Assembly: GCA_027031565.1 (NCBI GenBank)
Contig: JALVPX010000164.1
Coordinates: forward strand, 1 to 33,055
Source of the DNA: Deltaproteobacteria bacterium
GTDB taxonomy: Bacteria > Desulfobacterota > Dissulfuribacteria > Dissulfuribacterales > JALVPX01
Direction of reading: 5' to 3'
DNA length: 33,055 nt
Under the pieces are notes generated by a model. That model had not been told where the DNA came from and did no database searches. It worked only from the letters and a program-made list of their open reading frames with translations. This document shows positions 19,451-28,495 of this stretch, piece by piece. Position numbers and translations under genes: made by a program. Each line of letters begins with the position of its first letter. Within the stretch, counting starts at the first letter, position 1.

Positions 19451-20139
19451 TGCTTATCAAATCACATAACAAGCTATCCTCGATATTGCTCTTTCTGGTC
19501 ATAACTGCCTCATTGAATGCATGCACCCTGTTCAAGACAGGGCGGAAGGAAGCAGGTCCGCCCCTGCCGGCGCTGGAAAAGATAGCGGTTCTCCCCATGG
19601 ATCGCGCAAACCTGAAACCACAGCCTGGGGAGACGACCTGCGCCCTGAGTGATACCTTTTATGAGGCCAGCGATGTTTCAATCGACGCAGCCCGCAAAGT
19701 AACCAGGTTGCTGCTGCAAGGGCTTAAGGATGATCCGCGTTTTGTCCCTGTAGAAGAGGCAAGGTGCGTGAGTTTTTTGAGCAGAATGCTTATTTCAGAA
19801 CCCAATGCCCCTCAACTGCGGCTCATACAGGCCCTTGGCCAAGAACTGGGGGTGGAAGGTGTGCTGTATGGAAAATTGTTCAGATTTGAAGAACGCATTG
19901 GAGGGCCTTATGGAGTGGAACGCCCTGCATCGGTGACCTTCACCCTTTATCTGATAAGAACCAGCGATGGGGCAGTGCTCTGGCGCTACGCCTTCAGTGA
20001 AACCCAGCAGCCTCTTACGGAAAACCTGTTCAAGGCCAGGCTATATAGAAAAACTGGAATGAGATGGCTAACTGCAGAAGAACTTGCAAGAATCGGCATT
20101 GAACAGGCACTAAAAGACCTTAAGACACGAATCCGTTAG
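19450..20139 (+). CDS. Putative lipoprotein of unknown function
   Basis: Signal peptide and lipobox (ITASLNACTLF); PALEKIAVLPMDRANLKP resembles outer-membrane-associated lipoproteins; GTG start overlaps the hisB stop. Confidence 0.6.
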   Translation: MLIKSHNKLSSILLFLVITASLNACTLFKTGRKEAGPPLPALEKIAVLPMDRANLKPQPGETTCALSDTFYEASDVSIDAARKVTRLLLQGLKDDPRFVPVEEARCVSFLSRMLISEPNAPQLRLIQALGQELGVEGVLYGKLFRFEERIGGPYGVERPASVTFTLYLIRTSDGAVLWRYAFSETQQPLTENLFKARLYRKTGMRWLTAEELARIGIEQALKDLKTRIR

Positions 20140-20151
20140 AAAGCGAATCAT

Positions 20152-22179
20152 ATGGACATAGCACCTGGCCAAGTCGTTGAATTCTTGGACAGCCAGCGTT
20201 TTGTATGTGCTGTCTGCCTGGGCAGAAAGGGAAACAGATACCATCTACTCACCCATCTTGGGCGCGAAATCAATATACCATCTGCCAGGATTCTGCACGT
20301 ATCACCCAGTCCCTTTGGAATTGAACTTCCTAGCAGGGAAGAGATGCTAAAGACGCTCCAATCCATTCAAAAGATCAGGGAGGAGCTGGCTGAAAAGATC
20401 AATCTGGAGGAGTTGTGGGAACTCGTTCAAGGGGAGCATTATGCATGGCTTCCCAAGGATCTGGCGCAACTTGCATTCACAGGAGAGACCACCCCTGATC
20501 ACGAGGCCGCCCTTATACGGGCAGTGATTGAAGAGAGGACCCACTTCAAGTACAGGGAAGGCAATATCATAGTTCAGACCCCGGAGGCCGTGGAAAAACT
20601 CGTGGCCCAAAGGGCAAAGGAGCAGGAAAAACTGAAACGGCTGGCCGCAGGAAGCTACTGGATACAAGACCTTTGGAGCCAGGAGGAAGAGAAAAAGGCA
20701 AAGGCTGTAAGCAAGTTGGACGATGAGGATATCTCCTATTGGACAAAGGCCATCCAGGATTTCTGCATAAGGGGAGACGATTCGGAACATGCCCCAGCGG
20801 TCCGCTCCCTCTTTCGCCAAACCGGTAAGCTAAGCCCCACAGCGCCTTTTCAGACCATGGTGCTGGCCGGCATATGGCATCCTGACCAGAACCTCGAAGT
20901 CTTGCGCCACGGCCTCAGCAAGGATTTTCCAAAGGAGGTGCTTGAACAGGCAGAGGAGCTTGCAAAGATTGAAATCAGCCCAGAAGAGGGGCGGCAGGAT
21001 CTCACCGACCTGCATCTTGTCACCATAGATGCCCCTGAGAGTCTTGATCTGGACGACGCACTCCATTTCAGGGAGCTTGAAAACGGCAATTATGAACTTG
21101 GCATCCACATAACAGATATTGGCGAACTCATTAAACCCGGGACCCCACTATTTGAAGAGGCCATTACAAGGGCCACATCCATCTACCTTCCCGACCTCAA
21201 GATTCCCATGCTGCCTGAAATATTGTCTCAGCAGGCGTGGAGCCTCCACAAGGGCGAAATCAGACGGGGCCTTTCATTCATTACTGAACTTGATAAGACA
21301 GGACGCATCCTCGATTCAAAAATCGTAAGAAGCATCATCAAGGTCAAGGAACGGCTAAGCTACGAGGAGACCGAAGGCCTGGTGGAGAAGGAACACTGGC
21401 TAGCAGTCCTTCACAAACTATGCCTGGAACATCAGGACAGGAGGATTGAAAATGGTGCCTTGCCCATGCCCATACCTGAACTTAATATTATGGTTGACTC
21501 TGAAGGCAGGGTTGAGATAGAGCTTACTCAACCGGGCAAGTCCCGGTTTTTAATTGCTGAATCCATGATAATAGCAAACGAAGTGGCTGCTAAGTTTTTG
21601 AAAAGAAACAAGATACCCGCTCTTTACAGGAGCCAGCCTCCGCCAAGGGAGCAGATCATGAAGGGCGGGGAAACGGATCTTCTTGAGAATCTGCGCCAAA
21701 GAAGGCTGATAAGCCGGGGAATCCTTGGCATGGAGCCTGCTTTTCATTCAGGGCTCGGCCTTGAGGCTTACACCACTGTGACCTCCCCGCTCAGAAGGGC
21801 CCTGGACCTCGTAATGCAGCAGCAGATCAATTCATATATCAGCAAGGGCAAGCCCCTTCATTCAAGGGAAGATATTGAGAAGATCGCCATCTACATTCAG
21901 CAAGGGCTCAACAGTGCCGTAGCAGTCAGACAGGCGCGGGTTCGCTATTGGATTTTGAAACACATTGTTCAGCAAGGAGCTGAAACCCTGCCTGCCTGGA
22001 TATTGGAGATCACACCGCAAAAGGTGCTTGCAGTGCTGGCAGACTATTTACTGACTGTGGAACTGCCTCCCAGGCGGGACAAGAACTATCCAACCGACAG
22101 GCCTGTGGAATTGAAGGTGAGAAAGGTGTCACCCCGGGAAAACATATTAAAAGTTACCTGGGCGGATGATTCTGCATGA
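20152..22179 (+). CDS. RNase II/R-family (RNB catalytic domain) exoribonuclease-like protein
   Basis: DLTDLHLVTIDAPESLDLDDALHFRELENGNYELGIHITDIGELIKPGTPLFEEAITRATSIYLPDLKIPMLPEILS…LSFITELDK; …YTTVTSPLRRALDLVMQQQI. Confidence 0.88.
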   Translation: MDIAPGQVVEFLDSQRFVCAVCLGRKGNRYHLLTHLGREINIPSARILHVSPSPFGIELPSREEMLKTLQSIQKIREELAEKINLEELWELVQGEHYAWLPKDLAQLAFTGETTPDHEAALIRAVIEERTHFKYREGNIIVQTPEAVEKLVAQRAKEQEKLKRLAAGSYWIQDLWSQEEEKKAKAVSKLDDEDISYWTKAIQDFCIRGDDSEHAPAVRSLFRQTGKLSPTAPFQTMVLAGIWHPDQNLEVLRHGLSKDFPKEVLEQAEELAKIEISPEEGRQDLTDLHLVTIDAPESLDLDDALHFRELENGNYELGIHITDIGELIKPGTPLFEEAITRATSIYLPDLKIPMLPEILSQQAWSLHKGEIRRGLSFITELDKTGRILDSKIVRSIIKVKERLSYEETEGLVEKEHWLAVLHKLCLEHQDRRIENGALPMPIPELNIMVDSEGRVEIELTQPGKSRFLIAESMIIANEVAAKFLKRNKIPALYRSQPPPREQIMKGGETDLLENLRQRRLISRGILGMEPAFHSGLGLEAYTTVTSPLRRALDLVMQQQINSYISKGKPLHSREDIEKIAIYIQQGLNSAVAVRQARVRYWILKHIVQQGAETLPAWILEITPQKVLAVLADYLLTVELPPRRDKNYPTDRPVELKVRKVSPRENILKVTWADDSA

Positions 22180-22201
22180 AATTGTTGAGGGAGATTTTGG
22201 C

Positions 22202-22867
22202 ATGGAGATAAAAAGGAGAATTTTCTGGTGGTCTCTTCTTGTTTTTGCGGCCTTGGCTGCGATTTCAGGAACAGTCGTATATTACAACCCAGAGCTGATG
22301 GAGAAATGGTACGGAATAACCCTTTTGGCAGGTCCGCCTGTAGGCTGGCTGATCTTCCTGGTCGCTGCAACATCGGGCATTCCCTCGCAGCCTCCCAAGG
22401 AGGCCCCGCCTGCTCCATCTGGGGAGGCGGCTGAAGAAGAACGGCCTCCAGAGGCTACCAGGAAGGAAGAAAAGGAATGCGTTCCTGTTGAGGTGGTAGC
22501 GGCTCAAATTCTTGGACTGCTCCAGCGGGAAGGAAGGCTGATTGATTTTCTGCAAGAAGATATTGAGCCCTATGATGACGCCCAGATCGGGGCTGCCGTG
22601 CGCGAAGTGCATAGGGGCTGCCGCAATGCACTCAAGGAGGTGTTCGGCATAGAGCCTGTGATAAACGCCCAGGAAGGCACCGAAGTGGAGATAGACGAAG
22701 ATTTCGATCCATCGCAAATAAAACTCGTTGGAAACGTCTCGGGAACTCCCCCATTCAAGGGTGTGATCAAGCATACCGGATGGAAATTTACCGACATCAA
22801 GCTTCCAAAATGGACAGGCAAGTCAACCACCAATGTATTGGCACCAGCTGAGGTGGAGTTGCAGTGA
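22202..22867 (+). CDS. DUF2760 membrane-anchored protein
   Basis: N-terminal TM helices (WWSLLVFAALAAISGTVVYY…LLAGPPVGWLIFLVAATSG); LLQREGRLIDFLQEDIEPYDDAQIGAAVREVHRGCRNAL…; immediately upstream of Hsp70. The track starts at 22166; the internal ATG at 22202 is also plausible. Confidence 0.72.
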   Translation: MEIKRRIFWWSLLVFAALAAISGTVVYYNPELMEKWYGITLLAGPPVGWLIFLVAATSGIPSQPPKEAPPAPSGEAAEEERPPEATRKEEKECVPVEVVAAQILGLLQREGRLIDFLQEDIEPYDDAQIGAAVREVHRGCRNALKEVFGIEPVINAQEGTEVEIDEDFDPSQIKLVGNVSGTPPFKGVIKHTGWKFTDIKLPKWTGKSTTNVLAPAEVELQ

Positions 22868-24657
22868 GCAGGTTCCTGATCGGCATAGACTTGGGCACCA
22901 CCAACACGGTGCTCTCATACTTGGATACGGAACAGGAAACCAGTGGGGACATAAAGGTGTTTCCGGTTCCCCAGGTCATAGCCCCTGGAGAGGTTGCTGA
23001 ACGCGACCTTCTCCCTTCCTTTATATACATAACCACTGAACATGAAAAAAAGGCTGGTGGCTTGAACTTGCCATGGGATCCATTTGGCGAAAGGGTTGTG
23101 GGCGAATATGCCAGAAGACGCGGAGCTGAAGTTCCTGGCAGACTGGTTGCCTCGGCCAAAAGCTGGTTGTGCCACAAGGGAATCGACAGGACCGCGCCCA
23201 TATTGCCGATTGAGGCACCAGACGACGTGCAGAAACTGTCCCCCATTGCTGCATCGGCAACGTTTCTAAGGCACCTCAAGGCCGCCTGGAATCATACCCT
23301 GGGCAAAGAGACAGGGCAGATGCTGGAAGATCAAGAAATATTCCTCACCATACCAGCTTCCTTCGATGCCGTGGCCAGGGAGCTCACGCTCCAGGCGGCC
23401 AGGAGCGCCGGCCTTGAGAACGTAACCCTGCTTGAAGAGCCTCAGGCCGCGTTCTATGCATGGCTCTATGCAAATCAAGAGAGCTGGAAAGACATCATCA
23501 AGCCAGGTGATCTCGTGCTTGTATGCGATGTCGGCGGTGGAACCACGGACTTCAGCCTCATAAGGGTTACGAGCGAGAACGGCGAACTGGGCCTCAAGCG
23601 CCTTGCAGTTGGAGATCACCTGCTGCTTGGCGGCGACAACATGGATCTTGCCCTTGCCTATCACATCTCCGAGGAGTTGAAGCAAAAGGGCACCAGGCTT
23701 GACAGGATGCAGTTCCAGGTGCTCATTCATGCAACACGCCTTGCAAAGGAACAGCTTCTTTCAGATGACTCCCTTGAAAAGGCATCGGTTGTGATTCCAG
23801 GCCGTGGAACTGGCTTGGTAGGAGGCATAATAAAAACGGAACTTTCCAGGGAAAGCGTAGACAGGATCCTGGTCCAGGGTTTCTTTCCGCAATGCAGCAA
23901 GGATGAAATGCCTGCCAGAAGGCCCAAGACAGGGCTTCAGGAACTTGGACTGCCCTATGTGGACGACACTGCCGTCACAAGACATCTGGCAGCCTTTCTT
24001 GCTACAAGCCATTCCAGCGAGGGCGAAATGCCCGGAGCCATACTCTTTAACGGCGGGGTCTTCAAGTCCAATCTCCTTAGAACCAGGCTCCTCGAGGTCG
24101 TTGAGAGCTGGAAAGGCGGGCAGGAGACTGGACTCAAGGAACTGACCAATCCAGACATGGATCTTTCTGTCTCGCTTGGGGCCGCCTACTTCGGCCTCGT
24201 GTCAAAGGGAGAGGGGTTGAAAATAAGGGGAGGCATTGCAAGGTCCTACTACATTGGAATCGAGAGCAGCCGCCCAGCCGTTCCAGGCCTTCCGCCAGAA
24301 ATAAAGGCCCTGTGCATAGTGCCTCAGGGCACGGAGGAAGGTAAATCAATCGAAGTGCCTGGAAAGACCTTTGGCCTCATTGTGGGACAGCCCGTGGAAT
24401 TCCTCTTCCTGGCCTCTAGGACGAGGCAGGATGACCAGCCGGGCGACATAATTGATGAGTGGGAAGATTCCATAGAGCAGGTGAGCAAGGTGGAGGCTTC
24501 CATGGAATCAACGGAAATAGAGCCTGGCTCCATGATTCCCGTCCAGATTGAGGCCCAGCTTACAGAGATAGGCACCCTGGCACTCTATTTGGTCTCAAGA
24601 GAACACAATCAGCGATTCAAACTTGAATTCAATGTCAGGGAAACAGGGCAGGCCTAG
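22864..24657 (+). CDS. Hsp70-family (DnaK-like ATPase) protein, non-canonical
   Basis: IGIDLGTTNTVLSYL phosphate-1, EEPQAAFYAWL, LVCDVGGGTTDFSLIRV phosphate-2, LFNGGVFKS; short beta C-terminal region lacking a DnaK-like helical lid. GTG start overlaps the DUF2760 stop by 4 nt. Confidence 0.85.
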   Translation: MSRFLIGIDLGTTNTVLSYLDTEQETSGDIKVFPVPQVIAPGEVAERDLLPSFIYITTEHEKKAGGLNLPWDPFGERVVGEYARRRGAEVPGRLVASAKSWLCHKGIDRTAPILPIEAPDDVQKLSPIAASATFLRHLKAAWNHTLGKETGQMLEDQEIFLTIPASFDAVARELTLQAARSAGLENVTLLEEPQAAFYAWLYANQESWKDIIKPGDLVLVCDVGGGTTDFSLIRVTSENGELGLKRLAVGDHLLLGGDNMDLALAYHISEELKQKGTRLDRMQFQVLIHATRLAKEQLLSDDSLEKASVVIPGRGTGLVGGIIKTELSRESVDRILVQGFFPQCSKDEMPARRPKTGLQELGLPYVDDTAVTRHLAAFLATSHSSEGEMPGAILFNGGVFKSNLLRTRLLEVVESWKGGQETGLKELTNPDMDLSVSLGAAYFGLVSKGEGLKIRGGIARSYYIGIESSRPAVPGLPPEIKALCIVPQGTEEGKSIEVPGKTFGLIVGQPVEFLFLASRTRQDDQPGDIIDEWEDSIEQVSKVEASMESTEIEPGSMIPVQIEAQLTEIGTLALYLVSREHNQRFKLEFNVRETGQA

Positions 24658-24872
24658 TCCTCGCCTTCCACGTGTATGCACTTGGTAGGGCACATGACAA
24701 CTGCCATGCGCACTGAATCATCAACCTCCACCACATCCTCTGCCACCTCGGGCATTTGGGTAAACTCGTTCATGGTGAAGGTCTCGGGACTTTCTTCCAT
24801 GCAGGTTCCGCACATCTTGCAATGAAACGTATCTATATATATAGCCCTTTTACTGGTCTCTTTCTTGCCCAT
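24654..24872 (-). CDS. [4Fe-4S] ferredoxin (single cluster)
   Basis: AIYIDTFHCKMCGTCMEESPETFTM…VVMCPTKCIHV. Start MGKKETSK at 24872 preceded by GGAG RBS; the track's longer start is unlikely. Confidence 0.82.
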   Translation of the reverse strand: MGKKETSKRAIYIDTFHCKMCGTCMEESPETFTMNEFTQMPEVAEDVVEVDDSVRMAVVMCPTKCIHVEGED

Positions 24873-24994
24873 CAAAATTTCTCCGAATGGATAAGGTCCA
24901 AAAGCCGTTCCACTAAGATACCCGCCGATTGCCTGAAAGACAATCCCGTACCTTTGCAATTTCAGCACACTGCCATACAGGAATCGCCTATTGC

Positions 24995-26791
24995 TCAAGA
25001 CCTGTCTTGATCCTCGGAGCCGGCCCTTGCTGGGAATTGGCAGAGCCAGTTAGGCTGAGATAACATCCTGCCCTTCAGGACTTCTTCCTCATAGGCAGAA
25101 AAGACAGTGGAACGCTTGAGCTGGCCGATTACCTTTTTCGAGCCCTCCCCTTCAACCACCGGCAGGAAAGAGAATTGATGTTTTGCAAAAAGCGAAAAGG
25201 CCCTTTCCATGGAATCATCCCTGGTCAGGGTGATCACCTCGCCCTTCATGATGTCCTTGGCAGTGATATCAGGATCGTACCTCTCAGGGTGAGCCAAGTG
25301 GGGTCTCAGGTCACGAAGGGTGAGCACTCCCATAAGCTCATCTTTTTCATTCAGGACCACGAAATGGGGAAACGGGCTCTGCTCCATTCTCTCAATGATT
25401 TCAGGGAGTCTGGTATGTGCCCTCAAAATCTGTAAATCCGTGTCCATGTAATCTTCAATGCGCATGTTCCTTAAAACATTTATCTCCCTTCCACGAACAA
25501 TATTTACGCCTTTCTGAAGCAGCTTTGTCTCGTAGGCCGAATAACCGTGCAGCAGGCGCACAACCAAAAGGCTTCCTATGCAGGCAACCATAAGGGGAAG
25601 AATGATCTGGTAGGTGTAAGTTAGTTCAAATATGGTAAGCACAGCTGTAACCGGCGCCAGGGTGGTTCCGCTCACCATGGCTCCCATGCCTACCAGGGCA
25701 TAGTGGGAAGGCACTATTCCAGCCTCGGGCCATATCGCTTGGGCCGTAAGGCCCACCACGGAACCAAGCATGGAACCCAGAAAGAGTGAAGGTGCAAAGA
25801 TACCGCCACTCATACCTGAGCCTATGCATACCCCCGTAGCCACCAGCTTGCCAAGCAACAGGAGACATGCAAATTGAATGGACACCTTGCCTGCCAATGC
25901 CATATCGATTGATGAATATCCCACTCCAAGCACGTAAGGCAACAGCAGGCCCAGCAGGCCTACCCCTAATCCGCCAAGGGAAGGAGTCAGCCAAAGAGGC
26001 ATTTTTATTCTCTTCCACAAACGTGGCAAGGTAAAAATGGCCCCCATCACCCCAATGGCCACAAAACCAGCTGCAATGCCAAGGGCAAAGTATAAGAGCA
26101 ATTCTATGGGCGAACCTAGATAAAAAGAAGGGACATCAAAGACCCTGCCTTCGCCGAAAAATTGTTTTGATATCACCGTTCCTGTAACAGCAGCCACAAC
26201 AATATTGCTCAAAAAGACCACTTCCAGGTCGAAGAGCAATATTTCAACCGCAAACAAGGTCCCAGCCATGGGCGCCTGAAAGGTTGCAGCTATTCCTGCC
26301 GCTGCACCGCAGGCCACGGCAAGCCTTCTTGATTCGCTCCCGAGCCTGAATAACTGGGTCAAGGACGAACCTATGGAAGAGCCGATCTGCACAATCGGGC
26401 CTTCCCTGCCTACCGATGCCCCAGAGGCAATCAGCGCCGCTGTCACAAGACTCTTTATGGCCGTGACCCGATGCCGGATTCTTGCACCTTTAAGGGCCAG
26501 GGCCTCCATCACTTCTGGAACCCCAGGCCCTCTAACCTCGGGTGCCCAGAAGGTCACCACGGGACCAATAGCCAGGCCTACCAGTGACGGGATTATGACC
26601 CTGACAACAGGATCGACTTGTTCAATCTTTTCCAGCAGGTCACCTCGTCCCTTTCCCCAGAAAAGCGCCTGAAAAAGGTCAATAAGCTCCCTGAAGAACA
26701 CAGCCCCCAGCCCGGCTATGGCCCCTATGGCAAGAGCCAGTACAAGGGGATACAAGTATTCTTTGAGGGCCTGTTTCTTGTTTACTTTCAT
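24995..26791 (-). CDS. ClC-family chloride channel/exchanger with C-terminal CBS-domain pair
   Basis: GREGPIVQIGSSIGSSL, GSGMSGGIFAPSLFLGSMLG, then two CBS-like segments (MEQSPFPHFVVLNEKDELMGVLTLRDLRPHL; ITLTRDDSMERAFSLFAKHQFSFLPVVEG). Confidence 0.93.
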   Translation of the reverse strand: MKVNKKQALKEYLYPLVLALAIGAIAGLGAVFFRELIDLFQALFWGKGRGDLLEKIEQVDPVVRVIIPSLVGLAIGPVVTFWAPEVRGPGVPEVMEALALKGARIRHRVTAIKSLVTAALIASGASVGREGPIVQIGSSIGSSLTQLFRLGSESRRLAVACGAAAGIAATFQAPMAGTLFAVEILLFDLEVVFLSNIVVAAVTGTVISKQFFGEGRVFDVPSFYLGSPIELLLYFALGIAAGFVAIGVMGAIFTLPRLWKRIKMPLWLTPSLGGLGVGLLGLLLPYVLGVGYSSIDMALAGKVSIQFACLLLLGKLVATGVCIGSGMSGGIFAPSLFLGSMLGSVVGLTAQAIWPEAGIVPSHYALVGMGAMVSGTTLAPVTAVLTIFELTYTYQIILPLMVACIGSLLVVRLLHGYSAYETKLLQKGVNIVRGREINVLRNMRIEDYMDTDLQILRAHTRLPEIIERMEQSPFPHFVVLNEKDELMGVLTLRDLRPHLAHPERYDPDITAKDIMKGEVITLTRDDSMERAFSLFAKHQFSFLPVVEGEGSKKVIGQLKRSTVFSAYEEEVLKGRMLSQPNWLCQFPARAGSEDQDRS

Positions 26792-26889
26792 TCACTTTAA
26801 AGGTCAAAAACGGCTTTGGCCCCAGAGAGCAGGCCGTCTTTCACAATGGATGCATGGCAGGAATATTATAGTGTAGGGCAACATCATGC

Positions 26890-27900
26890 CTATTTTTTCT
26901 TAAACACAGTTATGATGCCCTTGGGCTTTTGCCTCAGAATCCCGTCAAAATAGGTTTCCCGCTGATCCAGCACGCTGAAACCGCTTGCAAAATATTCCTT
27001 CATCTCGTCGCCATCAAACCTGAACGGTCCCCACTCGCCAGGCTCTTTTTTGCTAAAGGTCTTGAGAAAAAGGACCCCGCCTGTTCCGAGGACCTTGGCC
27101 ACATTTTCCACGTACCGCGGGCGCACGCCAGGATCAAGCGTGTGAAAGCAACCCCGGTCAAAGGCATAATCAAACTTTCCCAGATGCTGGAAGTCTTCCA
27201 CTACGTCCTGAACCTCAAACTCGAGCCTTGGATTCAAGCTGCCAAAGGTATCCCGGGCGTATCTTATGGCATCAGGTGCTATATCCACCCCTACCACCTC
27301 ATATCCAATGGCAGCGAGCCTTGCTGCCTGAATGCCCGCACCGCAGCCGAGTTCCAGCATGGAGCCTGGAAGAGGGGCGAATCGATGAAGGTAAAACTCA
27401 AGCTCTTCGTCCAACGCCTCTGAATACCACGGCATTCTGCAAACCGGGGTCTGGGCGTAAAACTTCTCCCATTTATTCGGCGAATGCCTCCCTTTTGGCC
27501 TGACAGCTTCAACAGGAGAGTAGCTGTGCTCAAGCTCCACCTTGGTGCAAAAGGCAGATATCTCAAGGATGTGGCTGTCAGGGTCTGAAAACCGCAGAAC
27601 TTGCCGGTTTCCCATGTCAATCGGCCCTTCTGCCTCGCAGCCTCTATCTTTCAAGGCTTCCAGGATGTCCTTAAACTGAAAAGGTGCCACCTCCAGGACA
27701 ATTTTTATAGGAGTGAAAGGCTCGTTTACATCATCCAGCATCAAGTAAAACCTGTTTAACGCAAGCTTTACTTGGCCGTCCGGCCCCTTTTGAGGAACAA
27801 ACCCCAGCACATCCCTGTAAAATTCTGTAGATTTCAGCTTGTCTTTTACTGGAACGTAAAGCCCGTAAACCGAGTGCAAAATAAGTGGCTTTCTTGGCAT
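26890..27900 (-). CDS. Fusion protein: N-terminal VOC/glyoxalase-like domain plus C-terminal class I SAM-dependent methyltransferase
   Basis: VOC part: SVYGLYVPVKDKLKSTEFYRDVLGFVPQKGP…LRFSDPDSHILEIS. Methyltransferase part: WEKFYAQTPVCRMPWYSEALDEELEFYL…GSMLELGCGAGIQAARLAAIGYEVVGVDIAPDAI. Start MPRKPLILHS at 27900 preferred. Confidence 0.82.
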   Translation of the reverse strand: MPRKPLILHSVYGLYVPVKDKLKSTEFYRDVLGFVPQKGPDGQVKLALNRFYLMLDDVNEPFTPIKIVLEVAPFQFKDILEALKDRGCEAEGPIDMGNRQVLRFSDPDSHILEISAFCTKVELEHSYSPVEAVRPKGRHSPNKWEKFYAQTPVCRMPWYSEALDEELEFYLHRFAPLPGSMLELGCGAGIQAARLAAIGYEVVGVDIAPDAIRYARDTFGSLNPRLEFEVQDVVEDFQHLGKFDYAFDRGCFHTLDPGVRPRYVENVAKVLGTGGVLFLKTFSKKEPGEWGPFRFDGDEMKEYFASGFSVLDQRETYFDGILRQKPKGIITVFKKK

Positions 27901-28114
27901 ATCACCCGCCTTGATGACCACCCAAACCTCTCCCAAGGTGGTCACTTTTCAATTATGGTGGAACGGCTGCCATATTATAGCACGATTTTTTGTCGTTTCT
28001 TAATCGGCAGATCAACAATAGCATCTACTATACTCCTCTGCCATCTGCCCTAGATTGCAGCTATCTGTATGATTCACCAGGAACTTAAAAGAGAGAAGCT
28101 ATGTAAGATATGGA

Positions 28115-28448
28115 TGACCTTTCCCCGAAATTACGGACAGTCCGAAAAGCTGCTACAACAAAATCAGGAGGACTGACATGGTTTCGAAGAGAAGGACGTA
28201 CACCCGTGAATTCAAGTTAGAAACGGTTAATCTTATAACTGGCAGCGGCCATTCTGTTGCTGAGGTGGCCAGAGATCTGGAGATCTACCCCAGCATGCTC
28301 TATAGTGGATTCGTCAGTACAGCAAGAATCCTGGCAAGGCCTTTCCTGGCAAAGGAAAGCAGGTTTCAGAGGCTGAAAAAATCAGCCGTTTCAGGCGTGA
28401 AAACCAACGCCTGAAAATGGAGCGTGACATTTTAAAAATGGAAAAAAT
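28115..28448 (+). mobile_element. Remnant of an IS3-family insertion sequence (left end and orfA part)
   Basis: IS3-like terminal sequence TGACCTTTCCCCGAAATTACGGACAG at 28115, then RBS and orfA; no orfB and no right end. Confidence 0.65.
28178..28448 (+). pseudogene. IS3-family orfA (HTH transposase subunit), frameshifted and 3' truncated
   Basis: MVSKRRTYTREFKLETVNLITGSGHSVAEVARDLEIYPSMLY then, after a one-nucleotide loss near 28305, WIRQYSKNPGKAFPGKGKQVSEAEKISRFRRENQRLKMERDILKM in the next frame. Confidence 0.8.
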
Positions 28449-28485
28449 GGCCCTGCCCCTCAATGGATCTTTTAGGGACAGGGCC
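28438..28485 (-). terminator. Rho-independent terminator of the FG-GAP protein gene
   Basis: Stem GGCCCTGCCCCT/AGGGACAGGGCC (28449-28460 / 28474-28485, one mismatch) followed on the minus strand by ATTTTTTC. Confidence 0.75.
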
Positions 28486-28495
28486 AATATATCGC

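Noticed and set aside
28178-28414. Intact transposase gene
   Set aside because: The frame changes after MLY; the expected WIRQYSKNPGK… continues in a different frame, and orfB is absent.
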